Both the position numbers and the translations under genes were made by a program. Below the pieces are notes generated by a model. It was not told the DNA's origin. It saw only the letters and a list, made by a program, of their open reading frames with translations, and did not search any database. Shown here in pieces: positions 49,091 to 57,048 of a stretch of DNA of 64,000 nucleotides; within the stretch, counting starts at the first letter, position 1; every line of letters starts with the position of its first letter. The DNA comes from Aphodosoma sp045126975. Lineage in GTDB: Bacteria; Bacteroidota; Bacteroidia; Bacteroidales; Paludibacteraceae. The stretch spans positions 1 through 64,000 of the forward strand of contig JBGVPL010000040.1 of the NCBI GenBank assembly GCA_045126975.1. Reading direction: 5' to 3'.

Positions 49091-49140
49091 GAGGAATGAG
49101 GAATGAGGAATGAGGAATGAGGAATGAGGAATGAGGAATG
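49091..49140. repeat. Seven-copy tandem GAGGAAT repeat
   Basis: Seven perfect copies of the 7-base unit GAGGAAT. It sits between the sigma and anti-sigma genes; 7 is not a multiple of 3, and copy number is likely to vary. Confidence 0.95.
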
Positions 49141-49161
49141 TTTTTTTGATTTAATTAAATT

Positions 49162-49524
49162 ATGGATAATGTGTTAAATGATAAGCGTTTGCCGTTTGAT
49201 GTTCCGGAGAATTATTTCGAGGATTTTGCGGCTCGAATGGAGGCTCGGATTGAAGTAGAGACGCAATATATTGCGTCTCAGCATGGACAGGGCAATAAAA
49301 GTCGTAGAATCGATTTCCGTCGTTTGGCTACGTTGGTGGCTTCATCGGCTGCAGTGTTTGCTGGTTTGTTGTTTGGGGGCTTTGCGTTGATGAATATTCA
49401 ACAACAGGTAGATGCTCAGGCGGCTGAGATTATAGCACAAGAGACGTATGAAGATGAATTGTTGGAGATGTTGGATATTTATAAATTGGAGTTGGCATTG
49501 GCAGATGCGGAATACCCGGAATAG
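49162..49524 (+). CDS. Probable anti-sigma factor, single membrane segment
   Basis: 120 residues. An N-terminal cytoplasmic part (about 1-55, LPFDVPENYFEDFAARMEARI, a motif common in Bacteroidota sigma-operon membrane proteins), one membrane helix at about 58-78 (LATLVASSAAVFAGLLFGGF), and an acidic periplasmic tail. By position it would bind the preceding sigma factor; no classical zinc-binding anti-sigma motif is visible. Residues about 32-40 (VETQYIAS) are written by the GTAGAGACGC palindrome and are identical to a peptide in UvrA. Confidence 0.7.
   Translation: MDNVLNDKRLPFDVPENYFEDFAARMEARIEVETQYIASQHGQGNKSRRIDFRRLATLVASSAAVFAGLLFGGFALMNIQQQVDAQAAEIIAQETYEDELLEMLDIYKLELALADAEYPE
49255..49280. 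repeat. GTAGAGACGCAAT palindrome inside the anti-sigma gene
   Basis: GTAGAGACGCAATATATTGC then GTCTCA, in frame, coding VETQYIAS. Confidence 0.95.
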
Positions 49525-49558
49525 TTATTAGTTACTAGTTACTAGTTAGTAGTTATTA
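49524..49558. repeat. TTAGTTACTAGTTAC array
   Basis: Tandem units begin in the stop codon of the anti-sigma gene; same family as 3720-3758. Confidence 0.8.
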
Positions 49559-49585
49559 ACGATATTAATTTTTAATTTGTTGATT

Positions 49586-50083
49586 ATGAAAAAAATTGTA
49601 CTATATTTATTGTGTATTGTGAATTGTGCATTATGCATTGATGTAAGTGCACAGGTGAAGTGTGAGAAGGAGGAATTGCCTAAATGTGAGATGCAGCATA
49701 AGCATCGCGCTGAGTTTTTTGCTCAGATGCGAGCAAAGAAACTGGTTTATCTCGAAAATGCGATGGAGTTGACTGATACAGAGAAGGCTGCGTTTGCTGT
49801 TTTGTTTGAAAAGAATGAAACTGAGACAGGTGAGTGTTATCGTGCAATGCGTGAGGCAAAGAAGGCTCTTAGCTCTGAATCAACTGATGAGGAGTATGAA
49901 AATGCAGTGGAAGTATCGAGAGTTCAGATGTTGAAGATTGCACAAATACGTGCTGACTATCTCGAAAAGCTTAAAAAAATACTCCCAGCAAAGAAAATTT
50001 ACAAGCTTTATGAGGCTGAAGAGGAGTATAAGAAGCTGTTAATTAATGACATGGGTAAGTGTAGACAACAACCAAAAAAATAA
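49586..50083 (+). CDS. Small periplasmic protein, Spy/CpxP-like
   Basis: 165 residues from the ATG at 49586. Signal peptide MKKIVLYLLCIVNCALCI, cut after SAQ near residue 23; the core is coded by the TGCATTATGCATT repeat. The mature part is helical and charged (RAEFFAQMRAKKLVYLENAM, then ELTDTEKAAFAVLFEKNE) and resembles Spy/CpxP-type periplasmic chaperone-like proteins that commonly end ECF sigma operons in this phylum. The LTDTEKAAF segment corresponds to the LTxxQ motif in loose form. Its role is probably envelope stress sensing or buffering. Confidence 0.7.
   Translation: MKKIVLYLLCIVNCALCIDVSAQVKCEKEELPKCEMQHKHRAEFFAQMRAKKLVYLENAMELTDTEKAAFAVLFEKNETETGECYRAMREAKKALSSESTDEEYENAVEVSRVQMLKIAQIRADYLEKLKKILPAKKIYKLYEAEEEYKKLLINDMGKCRQQPKK
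49610..49640. repeat. TGTGCATTATGCATT repeat coding a signal-peptide core
   Basis: TGTGTATTGTGAATTGTGCA then TTATGCATTG. It codes LLCIVNCALCI. Confidence 0.9.
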
Positions 50084-50118
50084 TTGTCAAAATATTTGGT
50101 TATTTCGATAAAAAGCAG

Positions 50119-50126
50119 TAACTTTG
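50119..50126 (+). promoter_or_regulatory. Promoter box of tRNA-Cys
   Basis: TAACTTTG, 16 bases before the tRNA, with TTTGG at the expected distance upstream. Confidence 0.8.
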
Positions 50127-50141
50127 CACTCGCAAAAGCAA

Positions 50142-50212
50142 GGTTCCTTGGCCGAGTGGTTAGGCACCGGTCTGCAAAACCGTCTACAGCAGTTCGAATC
50201 TGCTAGGAACCT
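50142..50212 (+). tRNA. tRNA-Cys (anticodon GCA)
   Basis: 71-base cloverleaf. Acceptor GGTTCCT pairs with AGGAACC, anticodon GCA in GGTCTGCAAAACC, T loop TTCGAAT, discriminator T as expected for Cys. CCA is not encoded. Confidence 0.96.
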
Positions 50213-50218
50213 CAAAAA

Positions 50219-50258
50219 AAGACTGACTTAAGAAATTAAGTCAGTCTTTTTTTTTGTT
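50219..50258 (+). terminator. Terminator of tRNA-Cys
   Basis: AAAGACTGACTTAA pairs with TTAAGTCAGTCTTT, then a T run. Confidence 0.9.
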
Positions 50259-50286
50259 GTCGATAGTTAATAGTTAACGGTCGTTT

Positions 50287-52077
50287 TTATATTATTACTT
50301 TTTGAGTTTGGTTGTCAATTTGGATGATATAAACGCCTTTTGGTAAGTTGTTAATATCTATTGTGCTATTAGCTGTTTTTTTATAAACAATCTGTCCGCT
50401 GATGTTATATATTGATATGCGACTGCGTTTATCAAGTTCGATACGGATACCATCAGGTGTATTGTAGATAGGTAAGATAGGTGTAGTAATAGTTGGTATT
50501 TCTGTTGGAGTTTGAGGTTCGTCTGTTGCTATTTTTGCTCCAGTTGAAACATTTCCATATCTATCAACTATTTTTACATTCCAAATCTTACCTTCGTAGC
50601 GGTCGTTAAATTTAAGTGTGTTGAATTCTGTTGTGTAAGTAATACCCAATAAATTTTCAGGTTTACAGCCTTGTGATTGTTTTAAATCTTTGTCGTAGCA
50701 ATATATTGCAAAGCGATAGTTTTCTTTAGAACATTCCCATGTGAGAGTATTCTTATTTTTATCGAGTGTGAGATTGGTTATCTCTGGTGCTTGAGGTGCT
50801 CGGCGCCAAGATATTGTAGGCCAAAGGGCGGTATGTTGGAAATGATTGTCAGGTAAGTATGTAAAATACCCTTCATTGTTGCTGTCAAAATAGGTGTTTT
50901 TGCCATTGCGGTTTTGCCAATATGAATTATTGTAGAATATCATACCATTGGCTTTGTTGTCTTCTCGATTGACATTGACTTGATTAGTAATGTCGGCAGG
51001 AGGATTGAAACGTCCGCCATCATTTTTTGCTACGTCGTTACTTGTGAAGAGAGGGCGATTGTATTTGTCAGCTAATGCACTCCACCAAGTACAGAGTGTT
51101 TCGTAGTCTTGTTTTGAACTATAGTTAGGACTTGTAGAGAGTGATGGCCAATAGAGTTGAGGTGAAATATAGTCGATATAGCCACGTTTGAGCCAAGTTG
51201 CAGCATCACAGTAGAGTTTTGAGTATGCATCTTGTCCCGAAATACCAGAGGCAGGAGTAATTTCGTCGGAAGAAGTATAACTTTCGTTATATGCATAGCG
51301 TGTTTTTGTGCTGTATATGCCGAAAGGTCCGATACCGAAACGGAGGTATGGTTTGTGGGCTTTTACGCTGTCTAATACTGATTTAACGAGTATGTTTACA
51401 TTCTCACGACGCCAATCGTTTATATCTAAATCGTGTGGATTATTTTCTGTAGTTTGGTGTGTTTCGTTGGTTGCATAGGCATTGTCGGGCATAGATTTAT
51501 AGAAATAGTCATCGAAAATAATGCCATCGATGTCGTATTTAGTGATGATTTCGGTAATTATGTCGAGAGTATATTTTCTTACCTCTGGGTTGCCTGGGTC
51601 GAGAAATGCACTAGAGCCTGAACCGATACGCCAAGAGTCTTTTACTTGAGGTGCATTGATAGAGTATTCGCCGATGCGGTAAGGGTTAATCCATGCGTGA
51701 AGTTCTATACCACGTTTGTGCGCCTCTTCGATAGCAAAAGCGAGTGGGTCGTAGCCTGGGTCAGTGCCACGAGTGCCAGTGAGGGCACTCATCCATGGCT
51801 CGTAAGACGATTCGTAGAGGGCATCGCCATGAGAGCGCACTTGTAGCATCAAGGCATTGAGATTACCTTGTTTAGCACGTTCGATTATTGTTACTAATTC
51901 AGCTTTCTGTGCTGCTATTTGAGTAGCATTGCCTTCTTTGGTGATTTGCGTTGTAGGCCAGTCGATATTCCATACAGTGGCTACCCATGATGCACGAAAT
52001 TCTTTTTCTTGCGCGTTTAGATTAATACATAATGCATAATTCATAATGCATAATAGGATGAGTAGGAGTTTTTTCAT
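50287..52077 (-). CDS. Glycosyl-hydrolase-like protein GHL10 (PF02638) with a sorting-type C-terminus
   Basis: 596-residue exported protein. Signal peptide MKKLLLILLCIMNYALCINL cut after NAQ near residue 22; its core is repeat-coded. The catalytic-like TIM barrel occupies about residues 25-370: FRASWVATVWNIDWP, the channel-type WINPYR in GIELHAWINPYRIG, and GIIFDDYFY with acidic residues, then YISPQLYWPSL. A fibronectin-like domain follows (about 420-500), then a type IX-like end (GIRIELDKRSRISIYNISGQ, LPKGVYIIQI). GHL10/DUF187 proteins cleave peptidoglycan-linked or related glycans in known cases; the exact substrate is unknown. Confidence 0.88.
   Translation of the reverse strand: MKKLLLILLCIMNYALCINLNAQEKEFRASWVATVWNIDWPTTQITKEGNATQIAAQKAELVTIIERAKQGNLNALMLQVRSHGDALYESSYEPWMSALTGTRGTDPGYDPLAFAIEEAHKRGIELHAWINPYRIGEYSINAPQVKDSWRIGSGSSAFLDPGNPEVRKYTLDIITEIITKYDIDGIIFDDYFYKSMPDNAYATNETHQTTENNPHDLDINDWRRENVNILVKSVLDSVKAHKPYLRFGIGPFGIYSTKTRYAYNESYTSSDEITPASGISGQDAYSKLYCDAATWLKRGYIDYISPQLYWPSLSTSPNYSSKQDYETLCTWWSALADKYNRPLFTSNDVAKNDGGRFNPPADITNQVNVNREDNKANGMIFYNNSYWQNRNGKNTYFDSNNEGYFTYLPDNHFQHTALWPTISWRRAPQAPEITNLTLDKNKNTLTWECSKENYRFAIYCYDKDLKQSQGCKPENLLGITYTTEFNTLKFNDRYEGKIWNVKIVDRYGNVSTGAKIATDEPQTPTEIPTITTPILPIYNTPDGIRIELDKRSRISIYNISGQIVYKKTANSTIDINNLPKGVYIIQIDNQTQKVII
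52022..52056. repeat. TGCATTATGAATTATGC repeat coding a signal-peptide core
   Basis: On the minus strand it codes LLCIMNYALCIN. It is the third signal peptide in the window made by this family. Confidence 0.9.
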
Positions 52078-52088
52078 ATTTTAATAAA

Positions 52089-52143
52089 ATTTAGTCGAAG
52101 GTCGAAAGACTTGTGACTTTAGACTTGTGACTATTAACAGTTG
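52089..52143. repeat. GTCGAAGGTCGAAAG/ACTTGTGACTTTAG repeat
   Basis: Short repeats between the GHL10 and ABC-F genes, related to 43180-43216. Confidence 0.65.
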
Positions 52144-52144
52144 A

Positions 52145-54175
52145 TTAATTTAGGTCGTCGAGTTCGAGCCAGCGGAGTTCCTTTTCGTCGAGGAGGTCTT
52201 TGACTTCTTGGAAGCGTTGAGACTTGGTGATGAGGTCGTCGTTAGAGAGGGTGCCTGATGAGAGGGCTGTTTCTAATTCGGATTTTTCGGTTTCGAGGGC
52301 TTCGATCTCTTTGGTGAGTTGTTCGTACTCGCGTTTTTCGTTGAAAGTGAGTTTGCGTTTTTTATTGATGGTTGAGTCGGTCTTGTCAAACCTGTCAGAC
52401 TTGTCAGACCTGTCAGACTTTTCGGACGACTGTTGACTTATCGGACGCTCGAGCCGAGCGTCCCTACTTTCGCGCTCTTCTTCCTCTTTGAGTTCGCGCC
52501 ATTGGCGGTAGTCGGTATAGTTGCCTGGAAAGTCCTTGATTTTGCAATCGCCTTGGAATACGAGTAGGTGATCAACTACTTTATCCATAAAGAAGCGGTC
52601 GTGACTGACAACTATGACGCACCCTTTGAAGTTGATGAGATAGTCTTCAAGCACGTTAAGGGTAGCGATGTCGAGGTCGTTGGTCGGCTCGTCGAGAATG
52701 ATGAAGTTTGGGCTACGCATCAATACCGTACAGAGATAGAGTCGGCGACGCTCGCCACCTGAGAGTTTGGCTATGTAGTCGTGTTGTTTTTCAGGTGGAA
52801 ATAAGAAATGGGTGAGGAACTGTGTAGCAGTCATTTTGCGGCCTCCGCCTAAATCAACCTCTTCGGCTATTTGGCGCACAGCATCAATGACTTTCATACC
52901 ATCGTTGAACTGTATGCCCGATTGACTGTAGTAAGCAAATTTCACAGTTTCGCCAATGTCGAAGCGACCACTGTCGGGCGCAACTTCGCCGAGAAGCATT
53001 TTGAGGAAGGTGGATTTGCCTGTACCATTTTTGCCCACGATGCCAAGTTTTTCGTAACGAGAGAAGTTGTAGTAGAAATTGTCGAGAATCTTGTAGTCGC
53101 CAAAAGCTTTGCTGATGTATTGAGCCTCGAATATTTTAGAGCCGAGATAGGCCGATTTCACGCCAAGAGAGACCTGTTTTTCGGCAATACGTTGTTTGGC
53201 GCGTTGCTCGATTTCGTAGAACGCATCGATACGAGAACGCGATTTATGACCACGGGCTTGAGGTTGGCGACGCATCCAGTCGAGCTCGGTGCGATAGAGA
53301 TTCTTGGCACGGGCAGTCTCGGCATTGAAATTGGCTATGCGGGCATCGCGTTTTTCGAGATAGTAGCTATAGTTGCCTTTATAGTGAAAGAGTTGGTGTT
53401 GGTCAATTTCAAGAATGTCGGTGCAGACATTGTCGAGGAAATATCGGTCGTGAGTGACCATGAGTATGGTCATCTTTGAGTGGTTGAGAAAATCTTCGAG
53501 CCATTCTACCATTTCGAGATCGAGGTGGTTGGTTGGCTCGTCGAGTAGGATAAGGTCGGGCTCGGTAATGAGCACATTGGCAAGAGCCAAGCGTTTTTGT
53601 TGTCCGCCCGATAGTTGTTCGACAGGTTGTTCGAGGTTATGGATATTAAGTTTGCCAAGAATTTGCTTGATGCGTATCTCATAGTCCCAAGCATTTAGGC
53701 GGTCCATATTTGCCATAGCCTCTTGGAGTTGAGAGTCGAGAGTTGAGAGTTGAGGGGTTTGACCCCCTCCCCCTGCGGGTACTCCCCCTAAGACAGGGGG
53801 AGAATATTTGGTAGCCTCAGATTCTGAGCTATTTTGTAAGTGAAGTGTGGCGAGTTGAGAGAGGAGATTTTCGTAGTGGGCGATAGCTTTTACTACGTCG
53901 TTGTCAGAGGCGAAGCAGGCTTGGCTGACGGTCATGCCAGGTTGAAAATCGGGGTCTTGAGTGAGGCAACCTACACGAATATCTCGGCGATAAGTGATAG
54001 TTCCACTGTCTTGTGATTCGCGTCCTGTGAGTAGGTTGAGTAGGGTAGTTTTGCCTGTACCATTTTGGGCAATAAGTGCGACACGTTGCCCCTGATCGAT
54101 GCCGAAACTTATGTTTTCGAACAATAACCTGTCGCCAAAGGATTTAGTTAGATTTTCAACTTGTAAGTAAACCAT
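52145..54175 (-). CDS. uup: ABC-F family ATPase (Uup-like)
   Basis: 676 residues, two ABC ATPase modules and no membrane part. Walker A GQNGTGKTT-type (AQNGTGKTTLLN) and GKNGTGKSTFLK; signatures LSGGQQKR and LSGGERRR; the ABC-F linker between them, and a C-terminal coiled coil (YEQLTKEIEALETEKSELET) that marks the Uup/ABCF group. These proteins act on ribosomes. Four repeat insertions lie in non-catalytic loops: SPPVLGGVPAGGGG and STLDSQLQEA at about residues 123-151, SRDARLERP at about 570-578 and SDRSDKSDRFDK at about 580-599. Length exceeds the usual 620-650 because of them. Confidence 0.93.
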   Translation of the reverse strand: MVYLQVENLTKSFGDRLLFENISFGIDQGQRVALIAQNGTGKTTLLNLLTGRESQDSGTITYRRDIRVGCLTQDPDFQPGMTVSQACFASDNDVVKAIAHYENLLSQLATLHLQNSSESEATKYSPPVLGGVPAGGGGQTPQLSTLDSQLQEAMANMDRLNAWDYEIRIKQILGKLNIHNLEQPVEQLSGGQQKRLALANVLITEPDLILLDEPTNHLDLEMVEWLEDFLNHSKMTILMVTHDRYFLDNVCTDILEIDQHQLFHYKGNYSYYLEKRDARIANFNAETARAKNLYRTELDWMRRQPQARGHKSRSRIDAFYEIEQRAKQRIAEKQVSLGVKSAYLGSKIFEAQYISKAFGDYKILDNFYYNFSRYEKLGIVGKNGTGKSTFLKMLLGEVAPDSGRFDIGETVKFAYYSQSGIQFNDGMKVIDAVRQIAEEVDLGGGRKMTATQFLTHFLFPPEKQHDYIAKLSGGERRRLYLCTVLMRSPNFIILDEPTNDLDIATLNVLEDYLINFKGCVIVVSHDRFFMDKVVDHLLVFQGDCKIKDFPGNYTDYRQWRELKEEEERESRDARLERPISQQSSEKSDRSDKSDRFDKTDSTINKKRKLTFNEKREYEQLTKEIEALETEKSELETALSSGTLSNDDLITKSQRFQEVKDLLDEKELRWLELDDLN
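52378..52467. repeat. Two adjacent repeats inside the ABC-F gene
   Basis: CTGTCAGACTTGTCAGACCT tandem units, then a palindrome GGACGCTCGAGCCGAGCGTCC-like (52442-52467). They code SDRSDKSDRFDK and SRDARLERP. Confidence 0.85.
53722..53807. repeat. CTCAACT array and C-rich element inside the ABC-F gene
   Basis: GAGTCGAGAGTTGAGAGTTG then the C-rich element with CCCCCTAAGACAGGGGGA; coded as SPPVLGGVPAGGGGQTPQ and STLDSQL. Confidence 0.9.
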
Positions 54176-54178
54176 ATT

Positions 54179-54254
54179 TTCAGTTAGGAGTGAGGAGTTA
54201 GGAGTTAGTAGTGAGCAATTATTCTCTAAACTCTAATCTCTAAACTCTAAACTT
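54179..54254. repeat. Two repeat arrays between ABC-F and rseP
   Basis: TTAGGAGTGAGGAGTTAGGA units, then TCTAATCTCTAAACTCTAAA units. No gene is seen. Confidence 0.75.
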
Positions 54255-54257
54255 TAT

Positions 54258-55757
54258 TTAGAATTTTCCCATTATGAGTTTGATAATGTCGTTGCCGTTT
54301 GCAAATATGAGGAGGGCAAGGAGGATGAACATACCGATGTTGGCTGCTACTTCCATAAATTTGTCGCTTGGTTTACGACCTGTAATCATTTCATACATAA
54401 GCATGAGGAAATAGCCACCATCGAGCACTGGTATAGGTAAGAAGTTCATGAATGCAAGGGCAACAGAAAGAATTGCTGTTAGATACCAAAAGGCTTCCCA
54501 ACTCCAAAAAGCAGGGAATATACTTCCTATAGCAATAAATCCACCAACTGATTGTGCTCCTGCTTTGGTGAATACGAGGCGGAATTGTTTTACGTAGTTA
54601 ACTAATTCTTTCCAACCTCGTGCTATGCCTGCAGGAAAAGATTCGAAGAATCCGTATTCGATTTTTTTAGTTTTGAAGTAACGGGTGAGATTTGGGTCGA
54701 TTTGAATACCATCTATTTTGTCTTCTTCGGTGAGAGTGAAAGGTAGGCTCATAGTAGAGTCGTTGCGCACGAAGTCGACTATGATAGTTTCGCCTTTGAG
54801 AGAGTCAAGTTCTTTGACTATATCAGAATAAGCAACGAGGTGTTTGCCGTTGATACCAATGATGCTGTCGTTAGATTGAAGACCAGCAGTTTGGGCAGGA
54901 GTGCCTTCGGCTACTTGAGCAATGACGAAAGGTATGCGTATTTGGAGTAAACCTTTTTCGTTGGCTGCTAATATTTGTTCGCCGAAATCTTCAGGTAGTG
55001 TGATATTTACCTCTTCGCCATTGCGGAGAACCACAACATTTTGTTTACCTTCAATGACAGCTTTGCTGACGAATTCTTGTTGTTGTTCGATAGTATCTCC
55101 GTCGATAGTGATGATGCGGTCGCCATTTTGGAAACCGTTGTTTTGAGCAGTTTGGCAATAGTCGTAGCCAAGATATGCGTTTTCCATTGGAATATAACTT
55201 TCCCCCCATGTGTAAAGCATCATAGCAAAAATAACTGCAGCAGTAACGAAGTTCATAAGTACACCGCCAGCAATGATAAACATACGTTGCCAAGCTGGTT
55301 TAGCGCGGAATTCCCAAGGTTTTACTTCGGCAGATAGCATAGATGCATCGGTAGTTTCGTCTGCCATGCCGTCGATAGCGCAGTAACCACCAAGTGGCAC
55401 CCAACCGATACCCCATTCGGTAGTTTCAGGGTGTTTGCGCCAATCGTTATCGTCGAGTTCGTTGAGTGGAGCAGGTTCCATGATAGGATGTCCTTTTTTG
55501 TCGGTGCGAGGTACGCCGAATTCATCTACAGCTTGACGTACGTGGTCAGGCAAGTTTTTAGCAAAGAAACGGAATTGCCATTTGCCATTTATCTTTTTTG
55601 CACGGAATATTGAGAAGTTAGGGTTGAAGAATAGATAGAATTTGTTGACACGAACTTTGAATAGGCGGGCAAAGCCGAAGTGACCTAATTCGTGTACGAA
55701 TACGAGGATTGAGAGTGCTAATACTAATTGTGCTGCTTTTATTAAGACTGTTTCCAT
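54258..55757 (-). CDS. rseP: Site-2 intramembrane metalloprotease RseP
   Basis: 499 residues from the ATG at 55757. An upstream extension of the frame (Arg/Ser-rich, about 84 codons) overlaps repeat DNA and the dxr 3' end and is not protein-like, so I exclude it. M50 zinc motif HELGH at residues 22-26, two PDZ-like segments in the periplasmic part (GFQNGDRIITIDGDTIEQQQ and GTPAQTAGLQSNDSIIGING), the second zinc ligand region LPIPVLDGGYFLMLMYE and four membrane helices. It cleaves membrane-bound anti-sigma factors; a candidate target is encoded at 49162. It lies just after dxr, as in many Bacteroidota. Confidence 0.94.
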   Translation of the reverse strand: METVLIKAAQLVLALSILVFVHELGHFGFARLFKVRVNKFYLFFNPNFSIFRAKKINGKWQFRFFAKNLPDHVRQAVDEFGVPRTDKKGHPIMEPAPLNELDDNDWRKHPETTEWGIGWVPLGGYCAIDGMADETTDASMLSAEVKPWEFRAKPAWQRMFIIAGGVLMNFVTAAVIFAMMLYTWGESYIPMENAYLGYDYCQTAQNNGFQNGDRIITIDGDTIEQQQEFVSKAVIEGKQNVVVLRNGEEVNITLPEDFGEQILAANEKGLLQIRIPFVIAQVAEGTPAQTAGLQSNDSIIGINGKHLVAYSDIVKELDSLKGETIIVDFVRNDSTMSLPFTLTEEDKIDGIQIDPNLTRYFKTKKIEYGFFESFPAGIARGWKELVNYVKQFRLVFTKAGAQSVGGFIAIGSIFPAFWSWEAFWYLTAILSVALAFMNFLPIPVLDGGYFLMLMYEMITGRKPSDKFMEVAANIGMFILLALLIFANGNDIIKLIMGKF

Positions 55758-55819
55758 TAATGATAGATATTTAGTAGCGAGTAGCGAGTAGCGAGACTTG
55801 CCATTCGGGATTAATATTT

Positions 55820-56971
55820 TTATTTCAAAAACTCGGCTGTGAGGATGCGGGCTTCGCGATCGCAGGCTACGTAGTCTTCGTAGGTTGGTTGCGAGATGAA
55901 TGCCATGCGCGACATTACTTGTTCGATGACACTGCTCATTTCGAGGAACCCGATTTGGTCGTTGAGATAGGCTGCAACTACCACTTCGTTGGCTGCATTG
56001 AGTACGCAAGGCATATTGCCACCTTGGTTGAGAGCTTCGAAGGCAAGTGCGAGGTTACGGAAGCGAGTAGTGTCGGGTTGTTCGAATGTGAGACTTGTGC
56101 ATTTGGCGAAGTCGAGGCGTTCGAAAGATGCTTGTACGCGAGTAGGATATGTGAGAGCGTATTGTATTGGCAAGCGCATATCAGGCAAACCCATTTGGGC
56201 TTTGATGCTACTATCGCGGAATTGCACCATCGAGTGTATGATAGACTGAGGGTGGATGACTACGTCGATTTGGTCAGGACGGAGACCGAAGAGCCATTTA
56301 GCCTCGATGACTTCAAACCCTTTGTTCATCAACGATGCCGAGTCGATAGTGATTTTTGCGCCCATCTTCCAAGTAGGGTGTTTGAGGGCATCGGCAGCTT
56401 TGACGTGGCGGAGTTGGTCGAGTGTATGGTTGCGGAAAGGACCGCCAGAGGCTGTGAGAATGATTTTCTCGACCTCTTGGTCGTGCTCACCTACAAGGCA
56501 TTGGAATATTGCGCCATGTTCAGAATCGACAGGGAGTATGGCTGCGTGGTATTCTTGCACGAGGCGAGTGATGAGGTCGCCTGCTACGACGAGAGTCTCT
56601 TTGTTGGCAAGGGCAATACGTTTACCTGCTTTCACTGCAGCGATAGTAGGTGCTAAACCTGAATAGCCTACCATGGCAGTAACTACTGTAGTTACGGTAT
56701 CCATAGCAGCTACTTGTGCGATTGCGTCGTGACCTGCGAATACTTTGATTGGAAGGTCGGCAAGTGCCTCTTTGAGAGTGTTATAGTGAGCTTCGTTGCC
56801 TACGACTACAACTTCGGGCATGAACTCGCGGGCTTGAGCTATAAGTTTGTCTATACTATTGTTGGCAGTGATGGCGTAGACGTCGAAGAGGTCGCGGTTT
56901 TCGCGGACTACGTCGAGCGTTTGTGTGCCAATTGAGCCTGTTGAGCCGAGTATAGCTAAGGATTGTTTCAT
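55820..56971 (-). CDS. dxr: 1-deoxy-D-xylulose 5-phosphate reductoisomerase
   Basis: 383-residue enzyme of the MEP isoprenoid pathway, converting DXP to MEP with NADPH. Cofactor motif GSTGSIGTQTLDV at residues 8-20, ANKETLVVAGD, the metal- and substrate-binding SEHGAIFQCL, TASGGPFR, and SLMNKGFEVIEAKWLF are all in place, as is the flexible loop. Length is typical. The next gene downstream, 60 bases away, is rseP, and the two are probably one transcript. Confidence 0.96.
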   Translation of the reverse strand: MKQSLAILGSTGSIGTQTLDVVRENRDLFDVYAITANNSIDKLIAQAREFMPEVVVVGNEAHYNTLKEALADLPIKVFAGHDAIAQVAAMDTVTTVVTAMVGYSGLAPTIAAVKAGKRIALANKETLVVAGDLITRLVQEYHAAILPVDSEHGAIFQCLVGEHDQEVEKIILTASGGPFRNHTLDQLRHVKAADALKHPTWKMGAKITIDSASLMNKGFEVIEAKWLFGLRPDQIDVVIHPQSIIHSMVQFRDSSIKAQMGLPDMRLPIQYALTYPTRVQASFERLDFAKCTSLTFEQPDTTRFRNLALAFEALNQGGNMPCVLNAANEVVVAAYLNDQIGFLEMSSVIEQVMSRMAFISQPTYEDYVACDREARILTAEFLK

Positions 56972-56976
56972 TTTTT

Positions 56977-57026
56977 AGATATTTAGATGCGAGACACGAG
57001 ACTTTGGGTGCCCGGCTTTGTCTCGT
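56977..57026. repeat. GACACGAGAC-type repeat between dxr and the LytM-like gene
   Basis: GCGAGACACGAGACTTTGGG with TCTCGTTTGTTTTT. A near copy, with the same TTTG...CGGCTTTGCCTCG pattern, occurs at 58495-58535. Confidence 0.7.
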
Positions 57027-57048
57027 TTGTTTTTTATGCGTGTTGTGG

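Noticed and set aside
49091..49140. CRISPR array
   Set aside because: The unit is 7 bases with no spacers, and no cas gene is in the window.
55758..56009. N-terminal extension of the RseP frame by 84 codons
   Set aside because: It is Arg/Ser/His-rich, passes through a GAGTAGC repeat and overlaps the 3' end of dxr; the ATG at 55757 starts at the conserved N-terminus.
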